Assembly: GCF_030413635.1 (NCBI RefSeq)
Contig: NZ_CP129235.1
Location: forward strand, 2,914,001-2,978,000
Reading direction: 5' to 3'
Length of the DNA stretch: 64,000 nucleotides
Source: Planococcus shenhongbingii
GTDB taxonomy: Bacteria; Bacillota; Bacilli; Bacillales_A; Planococcaceae
Positions within the stretch are counted from its first letter, which is position 1. The number at the start of each line of letters is the position of its first letter. Below the pieces are notes generated by a model. It did no database searches. It was given only the letters and a program-made list of their open reading frames with translations, and was not told the DNA's origin. The position numbers and the translations under genes are program-made. Shown one piece after another: positions 1-8,955 of this stretch.

Positions 1-2183
1 TGCCCTTCTGTAACTCCTGTTACTTCGAAGCCTTCTCTCATAAGCTGATAAGTTACCATCTGCCGGTTGATATCTTCATGGTCAACAACCAGAACTCTCA
101 TTTGTTTCCTGTCGAATCTGCGCTGCACCATTGAATGTGCCAGTTCTTCGGTAGATAACTCTTCTACGACAATATCTTCGTCAGCTTCGGTTTCTTCCAA
201 TTCTTCTTTTATATAGATCGGAAGCGTGAAACTGAATGTAGATCCGGCACCTACTTCCGATTCAACCTCCAGCCACCCTCCTTGCAGTTCAATCAACCGC
301 TTTGAAATATTCAATCCAATTCCAACTCCGCTTGCTGTGCCAGATTCTTCATCTTCCTGTCTGTAAGGCTCGAATAATGATGGAATTTTGTCTGGCTGTA
401 TCCCTTTTCCTGTATCCCTGACTGAAATTTTAACTTGCTTCCCAGCTTTTTGTGCAGAAATCACAATTTCGCCGGTTTGAGTGTACTTGATTGAATTGCC
501 AACCAAATTGAACAATATCTGCTGGACCCGGTCTGAATCTGCAATAACCAAAGGCACGCTGTCAGAGATGGTCTGGTAAAGTGCCACATCTTTATCTTTT
601 ACTAACGGCGCACATACCGTTATTACGGCTTCCACTATATTGGATAAGTTTACTGGCTCTACATGGATATCCAAGGCATTCTGTTTCAGCTTCGAGAAAT
701 CCAGGATGTCATTGATCATATGCGCCAATTTTTTCCCACTCGATATGATAGTGCCAAGTTGATGGGACATTGCTTGAGAAACTCTTCCGGCAGACATCTC
801 CTGAAGAGATTCCGCTATTCCGATCATTCCATATAAAGGCGTTCTTAAACTATGTGATGTAATAGCCAGCAATTCATCTTTCCGTTCATTGGCATGTTTT
901 AATGACTCCATAGCCAAACGTTGCCGTTCTATCGCTTTGCGTTCAAGATTGTATTTTTCCTGCCGCTTTACAGCAGCCTTGTCCGTTAATGCCAGTGCCA
1001 TGAAAAACACCCCGAGACATACAGCCAGATAGCCGCCATGATGAGACCGATCTGTCAAAGGCAACAGGCCGGCAAGCGTTGAGAACGATACCCCTATTCC
1101 AAACACCAGCAAAAACAGGGCTATTGCAAAATAACGGGAATACAATATTCCTTTGTTCATACAGATAATGGCCAGAACGAATATAAAAGCGATTGTAGCC
1201 AGCAGCAAAGCCGGAAGCACCCAGCGCACCGTTTCGCTGGAAAAGAACAAAATACCTATCCCCAGTAAACTGACGGCAATCAAAAACTGAAAAATTTTCT
1301 CGGCTCTTGGAAGATGGCGCCGCATGTCCAAAAAGTTTTCCGCAAAAAGAATGGCGAAAATATTCGATAATCCTATAAATAATAATAAGAACTGTTCATC
1401 CAGCCAAAGCACATCCGGCCAAATAAATGCCAATGTCAGCCCTGCTAATGAAGTAAATGTAAAAATTAATGAAAAAGCAAGAAAGGCATAATATAAATAA
1501 CTCAATTGCCGCACTTTTATAAATTGCACCAAGTGATAAAGCAATAACACAAAAATGATTCCGCTGACAATTCCGATGAGAGCCGCAGTCGTTCGGCCCT
1601 TCTCTTCAAAACCTCCCATTTCCCATATGGAGATCGGAATTTGCAGCGGTCCAGCTGATTCTACTCTCATATAAAAAGTCTTCTCAGCCGTCTCCGGCAT
1701 TTCCAATTGGTAAATCAAGTTTCGGTGATAAAAATTACTATCGCCCGAATCACTGGTCCTTCCCAACTCTTTTGCTTCAAATTCTCCTGCAGAAATCGGC
1801 GAATATAAAATAGCGCTATCTAAAGAAGGAGCTGCAATTTCAAGCAGCCAATTTTTTTCAGGTTCCTGATTCTGTATTTGAAATCTCAACCAATAGACAT
1901 GATCGGTAAACCCTTCATTCGGTATGCCATCGTTGTTTGGAAGAAATTGCATTTCTATCAGCGGCTGTGTAACATCTTCAATTGTCAAATCCCCTTCTTG
2001 ATCCTCGAAAATAAATACTTCATCTTCGATTTCCAGATGTCTTTGGGCAGAGTCAAGCTGTATAGTCTGTTCACTTTTGATTTGACGGTCCGGCTGTTCA
2101 TCAATTCCTATGAACATTAGCAATATCCAAAACATAAACAATACTTTAATCGCCAAAGATATATTTTGATAAGTTGAAGACAT
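1..2183 (-). CDS. Hybrid sensor histidine kinase with 7TMR-DISM sensor, C-terminus cut by window edge
   Basis: Membrane-bound two-component sensor; 727 residues are visible before the left edge. The ATG at 2183 follows an AGAGGTG ribosome site. Order: N-terminal membrane segment (about residues 8-26), extracellular 7TMR-DISM type 2 beta domain (about 35-180; motif DHVYWLRF), a seven-helix membrane block (about 190-390), HisKA box with SHSLRTP (phospho-acceptor His444), HATPase domain with NLVGNSIKYT, DTGKGI and GVGIGL, then the start of a receiver domain. The receiver begins VLVVDHED, so the second residue of the usual acidic pair is His702. 7TMR-DISM sensors are thought to sense extracellular ligands, often carbohydrates; the ligand here is unknown. 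No response regulator gene is visible. Confidence 0.9.
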   Translation of the reverse strand, partial: MSSTYQNISLAIKVLFMFWILLMFIGIDEQPDRQIKSEQTIQLDSAQRHLEIEDEVFIFEDQEGDLTIEDVTQPLIEMQFLPNNDGIPNEGFTDHVYWLRFQIQNQEPEKNWLLEIAAPSLDSAILYSPISAGEFEAKELGRTSDSGDSNFYHRNLIYQLEMPETAEKTFYMRVESAGPLQIPISIWEMGGFEEKGRTTAALIGIVSGIIFVLLLYHLVQFIKVRQLSYLYYAFLAFSLIFTFTSLAGLTLAFIWPDVLWLDEQFLLLFIGLSNIFAILFAENFLDMRRHLPRAEKIFQFLIAVSLLGIGILFFSSETVRWVLPALLLATIAFIFVLAIICMNKGILYSRYFAIALFLLVFGIGVSFSTLAGLLPLTDRSHHGGYLAVCLGVFFMALALTDKAAVKRQEKYNLERKAIERQRLAMESLKHANERKDELLAITSHSLRTPLYGMIGIAESLQEMSAGRVSQAMSHQLGTIISSGKKLAHMINDILDFSKLKQNALDIHVEPVNLSNIVEAVITVCAPLVKDKDVALYQTISDSVPLVIADSDRVQQILFNLVGNSIKYTQTGEIVISAQKAGKQVKISVRDTGKGIQPDKIPSLFEPYRQEDEESGTASGVGIGLNISKRLIELQGGWLEVESEVGAGSTFSFTLPIYIKEELEETEADEDIVVEELSTEELAHSMVQRRFDRKQMRVLVVDHEDINRQMVTYQLMREGFEVTGVTEG

Positions 2184-2512
2184 ATAGAACACCTCTGTTT
2201 TCTTGAAGTTCAATTATTGCTGGTAGAATATGCATCCGGAAAAGTTTACAATAAATATTTTTCTGGATAACGGATTATTCAGAAAAATCAAGGAAGAATA
2301 ATTACAATTAATGGATTTAAAATAGGTTGTTTGATTTACTAGAATCATACCATTTATCACACAAAAATAAAACTTATTTATTTCTGAAAATTCAATTAAA
2401 ACTATTGACCTATTAATTCAAAGCGATTAAGCTATATAAAAGGAATTTATACGTTCATTGGTCGCATATTTCATATTTAGGGCAAATGTTGCCCCAAGAA
2501 GAGGTGAAATGC
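2184..2512. other. Intergenic region between divergent kinase and LCP genes
   Basis: 329 bp, AT-rich, with no ORF I trust. It must hold both outward promoters. The only candidate seen for the LCP gene is TTGACC at 2405-2410 followed 17 bp later by a poor -10 (TAAGCT), so no promoter is called. Confidence 0.5.
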
Positions 2513-3439
2513 ATGTTTAAACCAAATAACAAAAGCCGAAAAACTAAAAAAAAGAAGCGCTGGGTTAATCGCTCCCTCATATTTTTTATTTTGCTTGGTG
2601 TCATTTATCTAGTTGTCTTCTTCCCTAAAGCTTCAAGCACATTGGATAACATCCACCAGCCCATTGAAAGAGAAGCATCACCAAAACGAGCGGAAAAAAT
2701 AGTGCTGGAAGAGAAAAATCCGATATCTGTTCTGCTATTGGGAGTCGATGAAAGAGAAGATGACCGGGGACGCTCCGATACAATGATCGTTTTGACTATT
2801 AATCCAGCGGATCAATCTACAAAAATGGTCAGTATTCCCCGAGACACCTATACAGAAATCGTAGGGCTTGATATGTCGGATAAAATTAATCACGCTTATG
2901 CTTTCGGAGGAATTGAAATGTCGCTTGATACCACGGAGAACTTACTGGATATTCCGATTGATTATGTCGTCCAATTGAATATGGACGGCTTTAAAGATAT
3001 AATCGATGCTTTGGACGGCATCACAGTTGATAATTCCTTTGCTTTTGACGGCTTTGAAAAAGGAGTCATCACCTTGTCTGGTGATGAGGCATTAGACTAT
3101 GTGCGCATGAGGTATCAAGATCCCAACGGCGACTTTGGCCGCCAGGACCGCCAAAAGCAAGTAATCAAAAGCATAATGACAGAAGCGGTCTCCGCCACTA
3201 CGCTGTTCAATTACCCTAAAATTTTTGATGCTTTAGGAAAAAACGTTAAAACCAATATGGAATTTAATGCCATGATTGATATTCAGAGCAATTACCGGGA
3301 AGCTTCGAAAAATGTAGAGCAGCTCATTTTTGAAAAAGGGACTGGCGAAACAATTGGCGGCATTTGGTATTACATGATGGATGAAGATGAATTCGCTGCT
3401 GTAAAAGATCAATTGAAAGAGCATTTGCAGTTGAAGTGA
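2513..3439 (+). CDS. LytR-CpsA-Psr (LCP) family cell-wall glycopolymer ligase
   Basis: LCP enzymes move lipid-linked teichoic acids or capsules onto peptidoglycan at the outer membrane face. A basic N-terminus (KTKKKKR) is followed by one membrane helix (about residues 20-38). The LCP domain shows LLLGVDERED, RSDTMIVLTI, SIPRDTY, KINHAYAFGG and the closing YVRMRYQDPNGDFGRQDRQ, giving the Asp/Arg set that binds the pyrophosphate. The ATG at 2513 is chosen because GAGGTG lies 6 nt upstream; an ATG at 2486 would sit before the ribosome site. 308 residues is usual for the family. The teichoic acid genes at the other end of the window are plausible substrate suppliers, by inference. Confidence 0.93.
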   Translation: MFKPNNKSRKTKKKKRWVNRSLIFFILLGVIYLVVFFPKASSTLDNIHQPIEREASPKRAEKIVLEEKNPISVLLLGVDEREDDRGRSDTMIVLTINPADQSTKMVSIPRDTYTEIVGLDMSDKINHAYAFGGIEMSLDTTENLLDIPIDYVVQLNMDGFKDIIDALDGITVDNSFAFDGFEKGVITLSGDEALDYVRMRYQDPNGDFGRQDRQKQVIKSIMTEAVSATTLFNYPKIFDALGKNVKTNMEFNAMIDIQSNYREASKNVEQLIFEKGTGETIGGIWYYMMDEDEFAAVKDQLKEHLQLK

Positions 3440-3519
3440 ATTTCTCTTTATATATTTATTCGAAAACAACTTTGGCAGTAAGATCTCCATACAAAGCTTT
3501 TACGTTTAATTTGCAATCA

Positions 3520-3557
3520 AAAAAGCCGTTTATGCATTTGCGCATAAACGGTTTTTT
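3520..3557. terminator. Bidirectional intrinsic terminator
   Basis: Perfect 10-bp stem (3526-3535 with 3542-3551), six-base loop, A run before and T run after. It sits between the convergent LCP and pdxA2-type genes. Confidence 0.9.
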
Positions 3558-3562
3558 CTAAT

Positions 3563-4564
3563 TCATTGATTTTTCGGAGCCAGCTCTACAGCTTGGCGCA
3601 ATGCTTCAACTAAGCTTTTTTCATCAGCAATGCCTGTTCCTGCAATATCAAATGCTGTTCCATGGTCGACACTTGTCCGGATAATCGGCAACCCGACTGT
3701 AATATTGACTCCCGCTTCAAGCCCTAGTACTTTGACAGGTGCATGGCCCTGATCATGGTACATGGCAACGACGATGTCAAAATCTCCACGAACAGTACGG
3801 AAAAACAGTGTGTCGGCAGGAAGCGGTCCTTGAACGTTTATTCCCATTGCTTTTGCTTTCTCGACAGCAGGAATTACTTTTTCTTCTTCTTCACCGTACC
3901 CAAATAATCCATTCTCGCCCGCGTGCGGATTAATGCCGCACACTGCGATTTTGGGTTCTTCAATTCCAGCTTTTAATAAGGTATCATGCGCCAGCTGAAT
4001 CACATAGAATACGCGTTCAGGTGTAATCATGTTAATAGCATCAATAATGCCAACATGGGTGGTTACATGAATAACCTTTAAGTTTGGAGCCGATAACATC
4101 ATCGAATAATCTTTAGTACCGGTCAACTCGGCTAAGATTTCGGTGTGCCCCGGGTACATATGGCCGCCTTTTTGAAGCGCCTCTTTGTTTAACGGTGCAG
4201 TACATATCGCATCAATTTCTTTGGCATTTGCCAGGTCAATCGCTTTTGCCAAGTATTGAAAAGCTGCATCTCCCGCTTCGGGTGAAACTTGTCCAATTGG
4301 CAAAGAATCCGAAAGCAAGTTCAGATCCAGACAATCAATTGCTTCTTTTTCAAAATTTGCTTCGGAAACATGGCTGATGCGATTGATGGTTTTTGTGCTT
4401 CCTGTAAACTTCTTTGCACGTTCTAAAATTGAAGCGTCGCCTATGACGAACGAACGGCTTGTATCATGGACAACATCGTGTTCAAAACTTTTTAAAATAA
4501 TTTCAGGTCCAACACCAGCAGCGTCTCCCATAGTAATTCCGATAATCGGTTTACTTGCTTGCAT
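3563..4564 (-). CDS. pdxA2: PdxA2-type 4-phospho-D-threonate/erythronate dehydrogenase
   Basis: 333 residues of the PdxA family (NAD-dependent, metal-binding oxidative decarboxylation of 4-phosphohydroxythreonine-like acids). Visible motifs: GITMGDAAGVGPEI at the N-terminus, CTAPLNKEAL, GHTEILAE and AMYHDQGHAPVK with metal-ligand histidines, and PIIRTSVDHGTAFDIAG at the C-terminus. It lies directly after a DUF1537 kinase gene, overlapping it by 14 nt. Established work on DUF1537 kinases pairs them with PdxA2 in D-threonate/D-erythronate breakdown, where this step yields dihydroxyacetone phosphate and CO2. Context therefore favours a catabolic role over pyridoxal-phosphate synthesis. ATG at 4564 follows AGGAGTG. 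Confidence 0.88.
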   Translation of the reverse strand: MQASKPIIGITMGDAAGVGPEIILKSFEHDVVHDTSRSFVIGDASILERAKKFTGSTKTINRISHVSEANFEKEAIDCLDLNLLSDSLPIGQVSPEAGDAAFQYLAKAIDLANAKEIDAICTAPLNKEALQKGGHMYPGHTEILAELTGTKDYSMMLSAPNLKVIHVTTHVGIIDAINMITPERVFYVIQLAHDTLLKAGIEEPKIAVCGINPHAGENGLFGYGEEEEKVIPAVEKAKAMGINVQGPLPADTLFFRTVRGDFDIVVAMYHDQGHAPVKVLGLEAGVNITVGLPIIRTSVDHGTAFDIAGTGIADEKSLVEALRQAVELAPKNQ

Positions 4565-5846
4565 GCAGTTTCACTCCTCTCAAATAATTCACAGCATTGC
4601 CAAGTGAATCGGCCATGCCGAATCCGCCAGCTTTTGTAATAGCCACTAATTCTTTATTGTTCCATTTCATCAAACCGAGCGGCAGACCAGCTTCCACTTC
4701 AAAAAGCAGCTCCATATCAAGGATGCCGAGGATACTGCAAATGTCTTTTGCCGTGTCTCCGCCGGTCATGATAATAGCATCAAAATCTGCCACTTCCAGT
4801 GCGGCATGGACCAGATGTCCCAACCCTTCAGATATGGCCTTGCCTGTTTGATTGGCAGTCCAGTGAAATTCAGTGGCCCATTCACTGACCTTATTCCGGT
4901 TTTCTTTGGACCCGTCAACGAATATAACAGCACTATCCCAGCTGTCAGGTTCCGCAAGAACAGAAATTCTTTTGCCGGCTTGCACCGGATCTTTCAACAG
5001 TTCCAATGGGTCTATTTCAATCATTTTTGTGGCTTTTCTAATCTCAAGTCTTTTCAGCTGCTCCTGAGTTTTTGCCGACAAACTCCCCGAAACTACCAAT
5101 ACTTTACCGACCGGTTTTGGCAAAGTTTTTTTTTGACTGCCTCTTGCCTGCTTTGTATATAAATGATTGATCAAACCCGCTGAACCAGCCCAACCGATTT
5201 TTAAGTCTAGATTTGGTTCGAGTTGCGCCAATAAACGAAAGTCTTCTTCTTCTACAGCATCACATACAATCCATCGAACTCCAAATCGCACTTGTTCTAA
5301 CACCCATTTTTCTGGGGTAGCTGAATGCAGGATGCGACGTGTCAGCACTGCTGTTTTAATATTGCCTGAAGCTAATAAATCCGGTATATAGCTGTGAAGC
5401 ACCGGAGTTTTCGGATCCTGCGCAAATTCCGTTTCTGTAATAGCTGCCCCATTGACATATAAAACACCTTCTTCCACAGTTCTTCCCATGTCGGGAAAAG
5501 CCGGTGCAACAAATATAACGTCCATTGCCGCCGCATCCTGCAACGCTTTCAATTCTGCCGCAACTGAACCTCGAAGAGTAGAGTCGACCTTTTTGTAGAA
5601 TGACTCTACTCCCCGTTTTTTTAATCGTGTTACTTCATGAAAAACTGCATGATAAGCATCTTCTTCAGCCATCGCACGGCTATCCGTATCGACAATCCAC
5701 ACATCTATGTCCTGGTTATCGGTGTCATGTTGTTCTTCTGGACCGGAGAGTATAACCTTCGACTTTAAGCCTTTTTGCGCCAGTCTTACTCCACTATCGT
5801 TTGCTCCTGTAAAATCATCTGCAATGATGCCAAGCTGAGCTGTCAT
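4551..5846 (-). CDS. dtnK: Four-carbon acid sugar kinase (DUF1537, DtnK/OtnK type)
   Basis: 431-residue kinase that phosphorylates threonate or erythronate at C4. N-terminal sugar-binding domain begins LGIIADDFTGANDSGV, the family signature; KKVDSTLRGSV follows near residue 90; the C-terminal nucleotide-binding domain shows VSGSLSAKTQEQ and MTGGDTAKDICSILGI. Start ATG 5846 shares one base with the permease stop (TAATG) and has AAGGAGTG upstream, so the two genes are translationally coupled. Which epimer (D-threonate, D-erythronate or L-threonate) is used cannot be read from sequence; a PdxA2 partner fits the D-threonate/D-erythronate branch. Confidence 0.9.
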   Translation of the reverse strand: MTAQLGIIADDFTGANDSGVRLAQKGLKSKVILSGPEEQHDTDNQDIDVWIVDTDSRAMAEEDAYHAVFHEVTRLKKRGVESFYKKVDSTLRGSVAAELKALQDAAAMDVIFVAPAFPDMGRTVEEGVLYVNGAAITETEFAQDPKTPVLHSYIPDLLASGNIKTAVLTRRILHSATPEKWVLEQVRFGVRWIVCDAVEEEDFRLLAQLEPNLDLKIGWAGSAGLINHLYTKQARGSQKKTLPKPVGKVLVVSGSLSAKTQEQLKRLEIRKATKMIEIDPLELLKDPVQAGKRISVLAEPDSWDSAVIFVDGSKENRNKVSEWATEFHWTANQTGKAISEGLGHLVHAALEVADFDAIIMTGGDTAKDICSILGILDMELLFEVEAGLPLGLMKWNNKELVAITKAGGFGMADSLGNAVNYLRGVKLHASK

Positions 5847-6853
5847 TATCCGTCACTCCTTAAAGCCTCTTTTCTAATCAAAGACCCATTATCGAACATA
5901 AATCCTTTTCTTTCTAATCGTTTTACTAAAAATGCAATATACAGAGGCAGCAAAATTGCTGTCGTCACGGTAGATGCAGCTACCTGTACTGTTGCAATAT
6001 CAACCATCGATGCAAAACTTGCGTTCGCTGCAGCAATAGCCGCTGGAGTTGCTACTGCGTTTCCGGCTGTTGAACCTTCTGCGGCTCCAACAATCGGATT
6101 CCATTTTAATGCTTTAAAGATCATGTATCCTGCAGTACCTGTAATGAACACCGTCATTAAACCAAGAGCAATTCCACCTAGTCCACCTTCGATAATCGCT
6201 TGGAAATCAATGCCCATTCCAAGGGCGAAAGCGAAGAACGGAATCAGCATTGAGCTGCCTTGTTCCAAGAAAGAACGCATATCTTCATCCAGATTTCCAA
6301 GTATCATTCCGATAATAATCGGCAACAGGACAGCTATAAAAGTTAACGGAGAAAATAGCCCTTCGACAAATCCCATCGTCCCGAAAATAACCAAAGCGAC
6401 CATAGTCAAGAATGGACCATCGTTTAATGCTAACAAAGAATAAGCAGCGCGGTCATCTTTTCCGCCGTATTGTCCTACAAGTGCCATGTAAAGGCCGCCA
6501 TTGCTGTTTGTCATTGCAGCAATTACAGCTATAGGAGCAATTCCAAGCCATAAGCCATTATCACCGGCAAACATATATGCAATAAGCCCAACTGCTGCAC
6601 CGACTACCCATTTCGTTGTTAACAGCGTCGCCCCTTTAGCCAAGGAGACGCCAAACATTTTAACATTAATCTGCGCCCCAGTACAAAGAAGGAACAAAGC
6701 GATAAGGGCATTTGCACTATCGACAAAAAGCGCTTCCGTGAAACCGCCAATTCTCAATAAATCCGGTGCCAAGGTATTGATTGTTGCAGCCAACAGCAAA
6801 GGGACGACCATCATACCGCCTGGAATACGTTCCAGTGTTTTTTTAATTTTCAT
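5846..6853 (-). CDS. 2-keto-3-deoxygluconate permease (KdgT) family transporter
   Basis: 335-residue polytopic membrane protein of the KDGT family (TC 2.A.10), normally a proton symporter for 2-keto-3-deoxygluconate. Signature stretches: LERIPGGMMVVPLLLAA at the N-terminus, LFLLCTGAQI, MTNSNGGLYMAL, ALNDGPFLTM and EGSTAGNAVATPAAIAA. It is the first gene of the operon with the DUF1537 kinase and PdxA2-type dehydrogenase, so the likely cargo is the four-carbon sugar acid degraded by them rather than KDG. ATG 6853 has GGGAG upstream. The 171-bp leader holds two identical octamers described separately. Confidence 0.88.
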   Translation of the reverse strand: MKIKKTLERIPGGMMVVPLLLAATINTLAPDLLRIGGFTEALFVDSANALIALFLLCTGAQINVKMFGVSLAKGATLLTTKWVVGAAVGLIAYMFAGDNGLWLGIAPIAVIAAMTNSNGGLYMALVGQYGGKDDRAAYSLLALNDGPFLTMVALVIFGTMGFVEGLFSPLTFIAVLLPIIIGMILGNLDEDMRSFLEQGSSMLIPFFAFALGMGIDFQAIIEGGLGGIALGLMTVFITGTAGYMIFKALKWNPIVGAAEGSTAGNAVATPAAIAAANASFASMVDIATVQVAASTVTTAILLPLYIAFLVKRLERKGFMFDNGSLIRKEALRSDG

Positions 6854-6915
6854 TTTTCTCCCTCTTTCCTTTATTTATTATTTGAATAATCTTTTATTAG
6901 AAACCGCTTTCAACT

Positions 6916-6953
6916 AACACTATAAAAACTTCAGCATCAAAAAGCAACACTAT
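6916..6953 (-). promoter_or_regulatory. Paired octamer repeat upstream of the permease operon
   Basis: The octamer AACACTAT (ATAGTGTT on the coding strand) occurs at 6916-6923 and again at 6946-6953, exactly 30 bp apart (about three helical turns), 63-100 bp upstream of the permease start. A weak sigma-A-like TTGAAA lies just downstream. Proposed operator for the adjacent regulator; inference from position only. Confidence 0.4.
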
Positions 6954-7009
6954 TAAACCGATAATTTCATTAAAATAAAAAATAGTTTAAAAATGCAACG
7001 ATAAGAACA

Positions 7010-7042
7010 ACAAAAAACGCAAACTCAGCTTTTGAGTTTGCG
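7010..7042 (-). terminator. Intrinsic terminator of the PrpR-type regulator gene
   Basis: Perfect 10-bp stem (7018-7027 with 7033-7042) with six T on the minus strand. It overlaps the last codons and stop of the regulator, so regulator and permease operon are probably separate units. Confidence 0.85.
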
Positions 7043-8737
7043 CCATAGAGTTGCCCGATTTATGCCTAGCCGTTTTGCAGCTTTTGTTTGGTTGTATCCT
7101 TCTTCTTGCAAAATTAGCTCAATGATTTTTCGTTCGATTGTTTTTAAAGTATCTTTTTCGCTAATGATGAATCCTTTTTCTTTACGAGGGACGTGAGAAG
7201 TCACTGGTGTTTTTTGCAAAGCGCTTTTCTCAATGACATAATCTTTTTCAGCTAAAGCCAATTTTTTAATGTATGCTTTCAGTTCATTCAAGTGGCCGTT
7301 CCATTCGATTTGTTTCAACTCTTCCATTGCATCATCCCGCACTTTGATCGGCTGCGTGCCAAGCGATTGATGAAATTCAGTTAAAAATTGACGAACCAGA
7401 AATTCAATATCTTCTTGCCTGTCGTTTAAATCCGGCAGAATAATTCTAATGGCTTCATGCAATTCCAGTGCCTCGGCTAATTCCGAAGGCATTTCTTCAG
7501 TTGATAAAATAACTTGTACTTTTTGGGCAGCCATAATGGTAAGCAGCTCTTTAATTTCATAGACATTCAATGCAGCAGAAACTTTATTCACTATTAAAAA
7601 TAAAGTCGAGGTATTTAAAGAATGCAATTCCCCGAATGACTTTTTCAGCTCTTCAATTGACAGAGAAACGAAATATCCCTTTTTTTCATGGTAGGCATGA
7701 ATATAGCGGGCAATCGTCTGTTTGCCTGTCCCTGCTTTCCCCACCAAAATAACAGGCTCTGCCGCTAGCAGGGGTTCTTCTATCAATTGTTTAATGTTCT
7801 TCATGGCTTTACTTTCCGTTACTATTTGAGGCAGCTGATTGATTTCTTCAGCTTTGCCTCCATATAGTTCCAGAGTTGAAGCAGAAATGCGTTTGAAAAA
7901 GAAAGAAAAAAGGAGTTCATTCCGGTCTTGCCATGAATTTACCTGAACACTAAAAGGAAATTCCGCATCGTTTATAACTCTTAATACTGATGAACCCTCT
8001 TCCAGCACCTGCTTCTTCAGTGATTCCAGCTCTTCACTGGCTATCGGGAGACGTTCGAAAGAAAGCCAGTTTTCGAATAAGACAATGCCACTTTCTGCAG
8101 CAATCATAAAGTCCTGCTCTCGCTCAGTAACCAGCTGTCCTAAAACCCGCAGCAATTGCTGATTTTTTTTCAGGGTTTTAAATAGCCGCCGCGCTTCTTC
8201 AAACGATTGTAAAATCGCCTCACGTCCCGATTGGATCAACAGCCCGTTCAAGCCGTGCCGTGCCGCTGCATTGACAGTCACAACATCACCAAGAATTCGT
8301 GTATATCCAGCTTCTTTTAACTGAGTTAAGATCGTCTCTACTTCCGAAGCGTCTGTCAAGGTTACCACTTCCATATCAATTTCCAGCAAGCTGACAATCG
8401 AAGCCGCTCCTATTGTTATATTGGAAAAGCCCACCAGCGCTTTTTTTTCTTCGGAATGGTCATTCGCCAGCATGATCGAGCGCATTAAATCATAACCGGA
8501 CATATGGACATCAATAACCGGAAGCAACACAGCATCCCGTATCAATTTAGCCGTCCCACCCCGACTGATTATGATATCAGTCCCCTGCTTTTCCATCTCT
8601 TTTGCGATGGACACTCCTTTTTCCAGATTTCCTACTTCAGCAGAAATCTCCAAATCGGTCTGGCCTTGCTTTAATTCTTCAATCATTGGAACCATCGCAT
8701 CATATGGCGATATAAAGCCAATGCTGATTTTTCTCAT
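7025..8737 (-). CDS. PrpR-type transcriptional regulator with degenerate AAA+ domain
   Basis: 570 residues. Residues 1-190 form a PrpR_N ligand-binding domain (GFISPYDAM, ISRGGTAKLIRD, VGFSNITIGA). A linker is followed by a sigma54-activator-like AAA+ domain with Walker A GKAGTGKQT, and a C-terminal Fis-type HTH (NQTKAAKRLGINRATLWRKL). The GAFTGA loop that contacts sigma54 is missing, and the Walker B region reads TLFLIVNKV instead of FLDE, so ATP hydrolysis and sigma54 activation look impossible. Likely a sigma54-independent, ligand-responsive regulator of the sugar-acid operon next to it. ATG 8737 is chosen; an in-frame GTG at 8740 is equally near GGGAGG. Confidence 0.85.
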   Translation of the reverse strand: MRKISIGFISPYDAMVPMIEELKQGQTDLEISAEVGNLEKGVSIAKEMEKQGTDIIISRGGTAKLIRDAVLLPVIDVHMSGYDLMRSIMLANDHSEEKKALVGFSNITIGAASIVSLLEIDMEVVTLTDASEVETILTQLKEAGYTRILGDVVTVNAAARHGLNGLLIQSGREAILQSFEEARRLFKTLKKNQQLLRVLGQLVTEREQDFMIAAESGIVLFENWLSFERLPIASEELESLKKQVLEEGSSVLRVINDAEFPFSVQVNSWQDRNELLFSFFFKRISASTLELYGGKAEEINQLPQIVTESKAMKNIKQLIEEPLLAAEPVILVGKAGTGKQTIARYIHAYHEKKGYFVSLSIEELKKSFGELHSLNTSTLFLIVNKVSAALNVYEIKELLTIMAAQKVQVILSTEEMPSELAEALELHEAIRIILPDLNDRQEDIEFLVRQFLTEFHQSLGTQPIKVRDDAMEELKQIEWNGHLNELKAYIKKLALAEKDYVIEKSALQKTPVTSHVPRKEKGFIISEKDTLKTIERKIIELILQEEGYNQTKAAKRLGINRATLWRKLKS

Positions 8738-8955
8738 CACGACAGTCCTCCCTCATTTAGCGCTATTACTTGTCATTATAGCAATCTTCATTTATTGGGC
8801 AATAATAAATTCAAGCTTTCTTATAAAAGCTGAAGTTGAAATCCCCTTAATTTCCCTCCCCATAATTTCCTCCAGAGTACACCCCATATAAAAGTCCTCT
8901 CCCTGTTAACCCTTCCATACCTTCTATATAATGAAATGAAAAAGGGGTGGCTTTC

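Noticed and set aside
2486..2512. Upstream ATG for the LCP gene
   Set aside because: It precedes the ribosome binding site that clearly serves ATG 2513.
6854..7024. Possible sigma54 promoter (TTGCA motif) upstream of the permease gene
   Set aside because: The -24 GG element is missing, and the adjacent regulator lacks GAFTGA.
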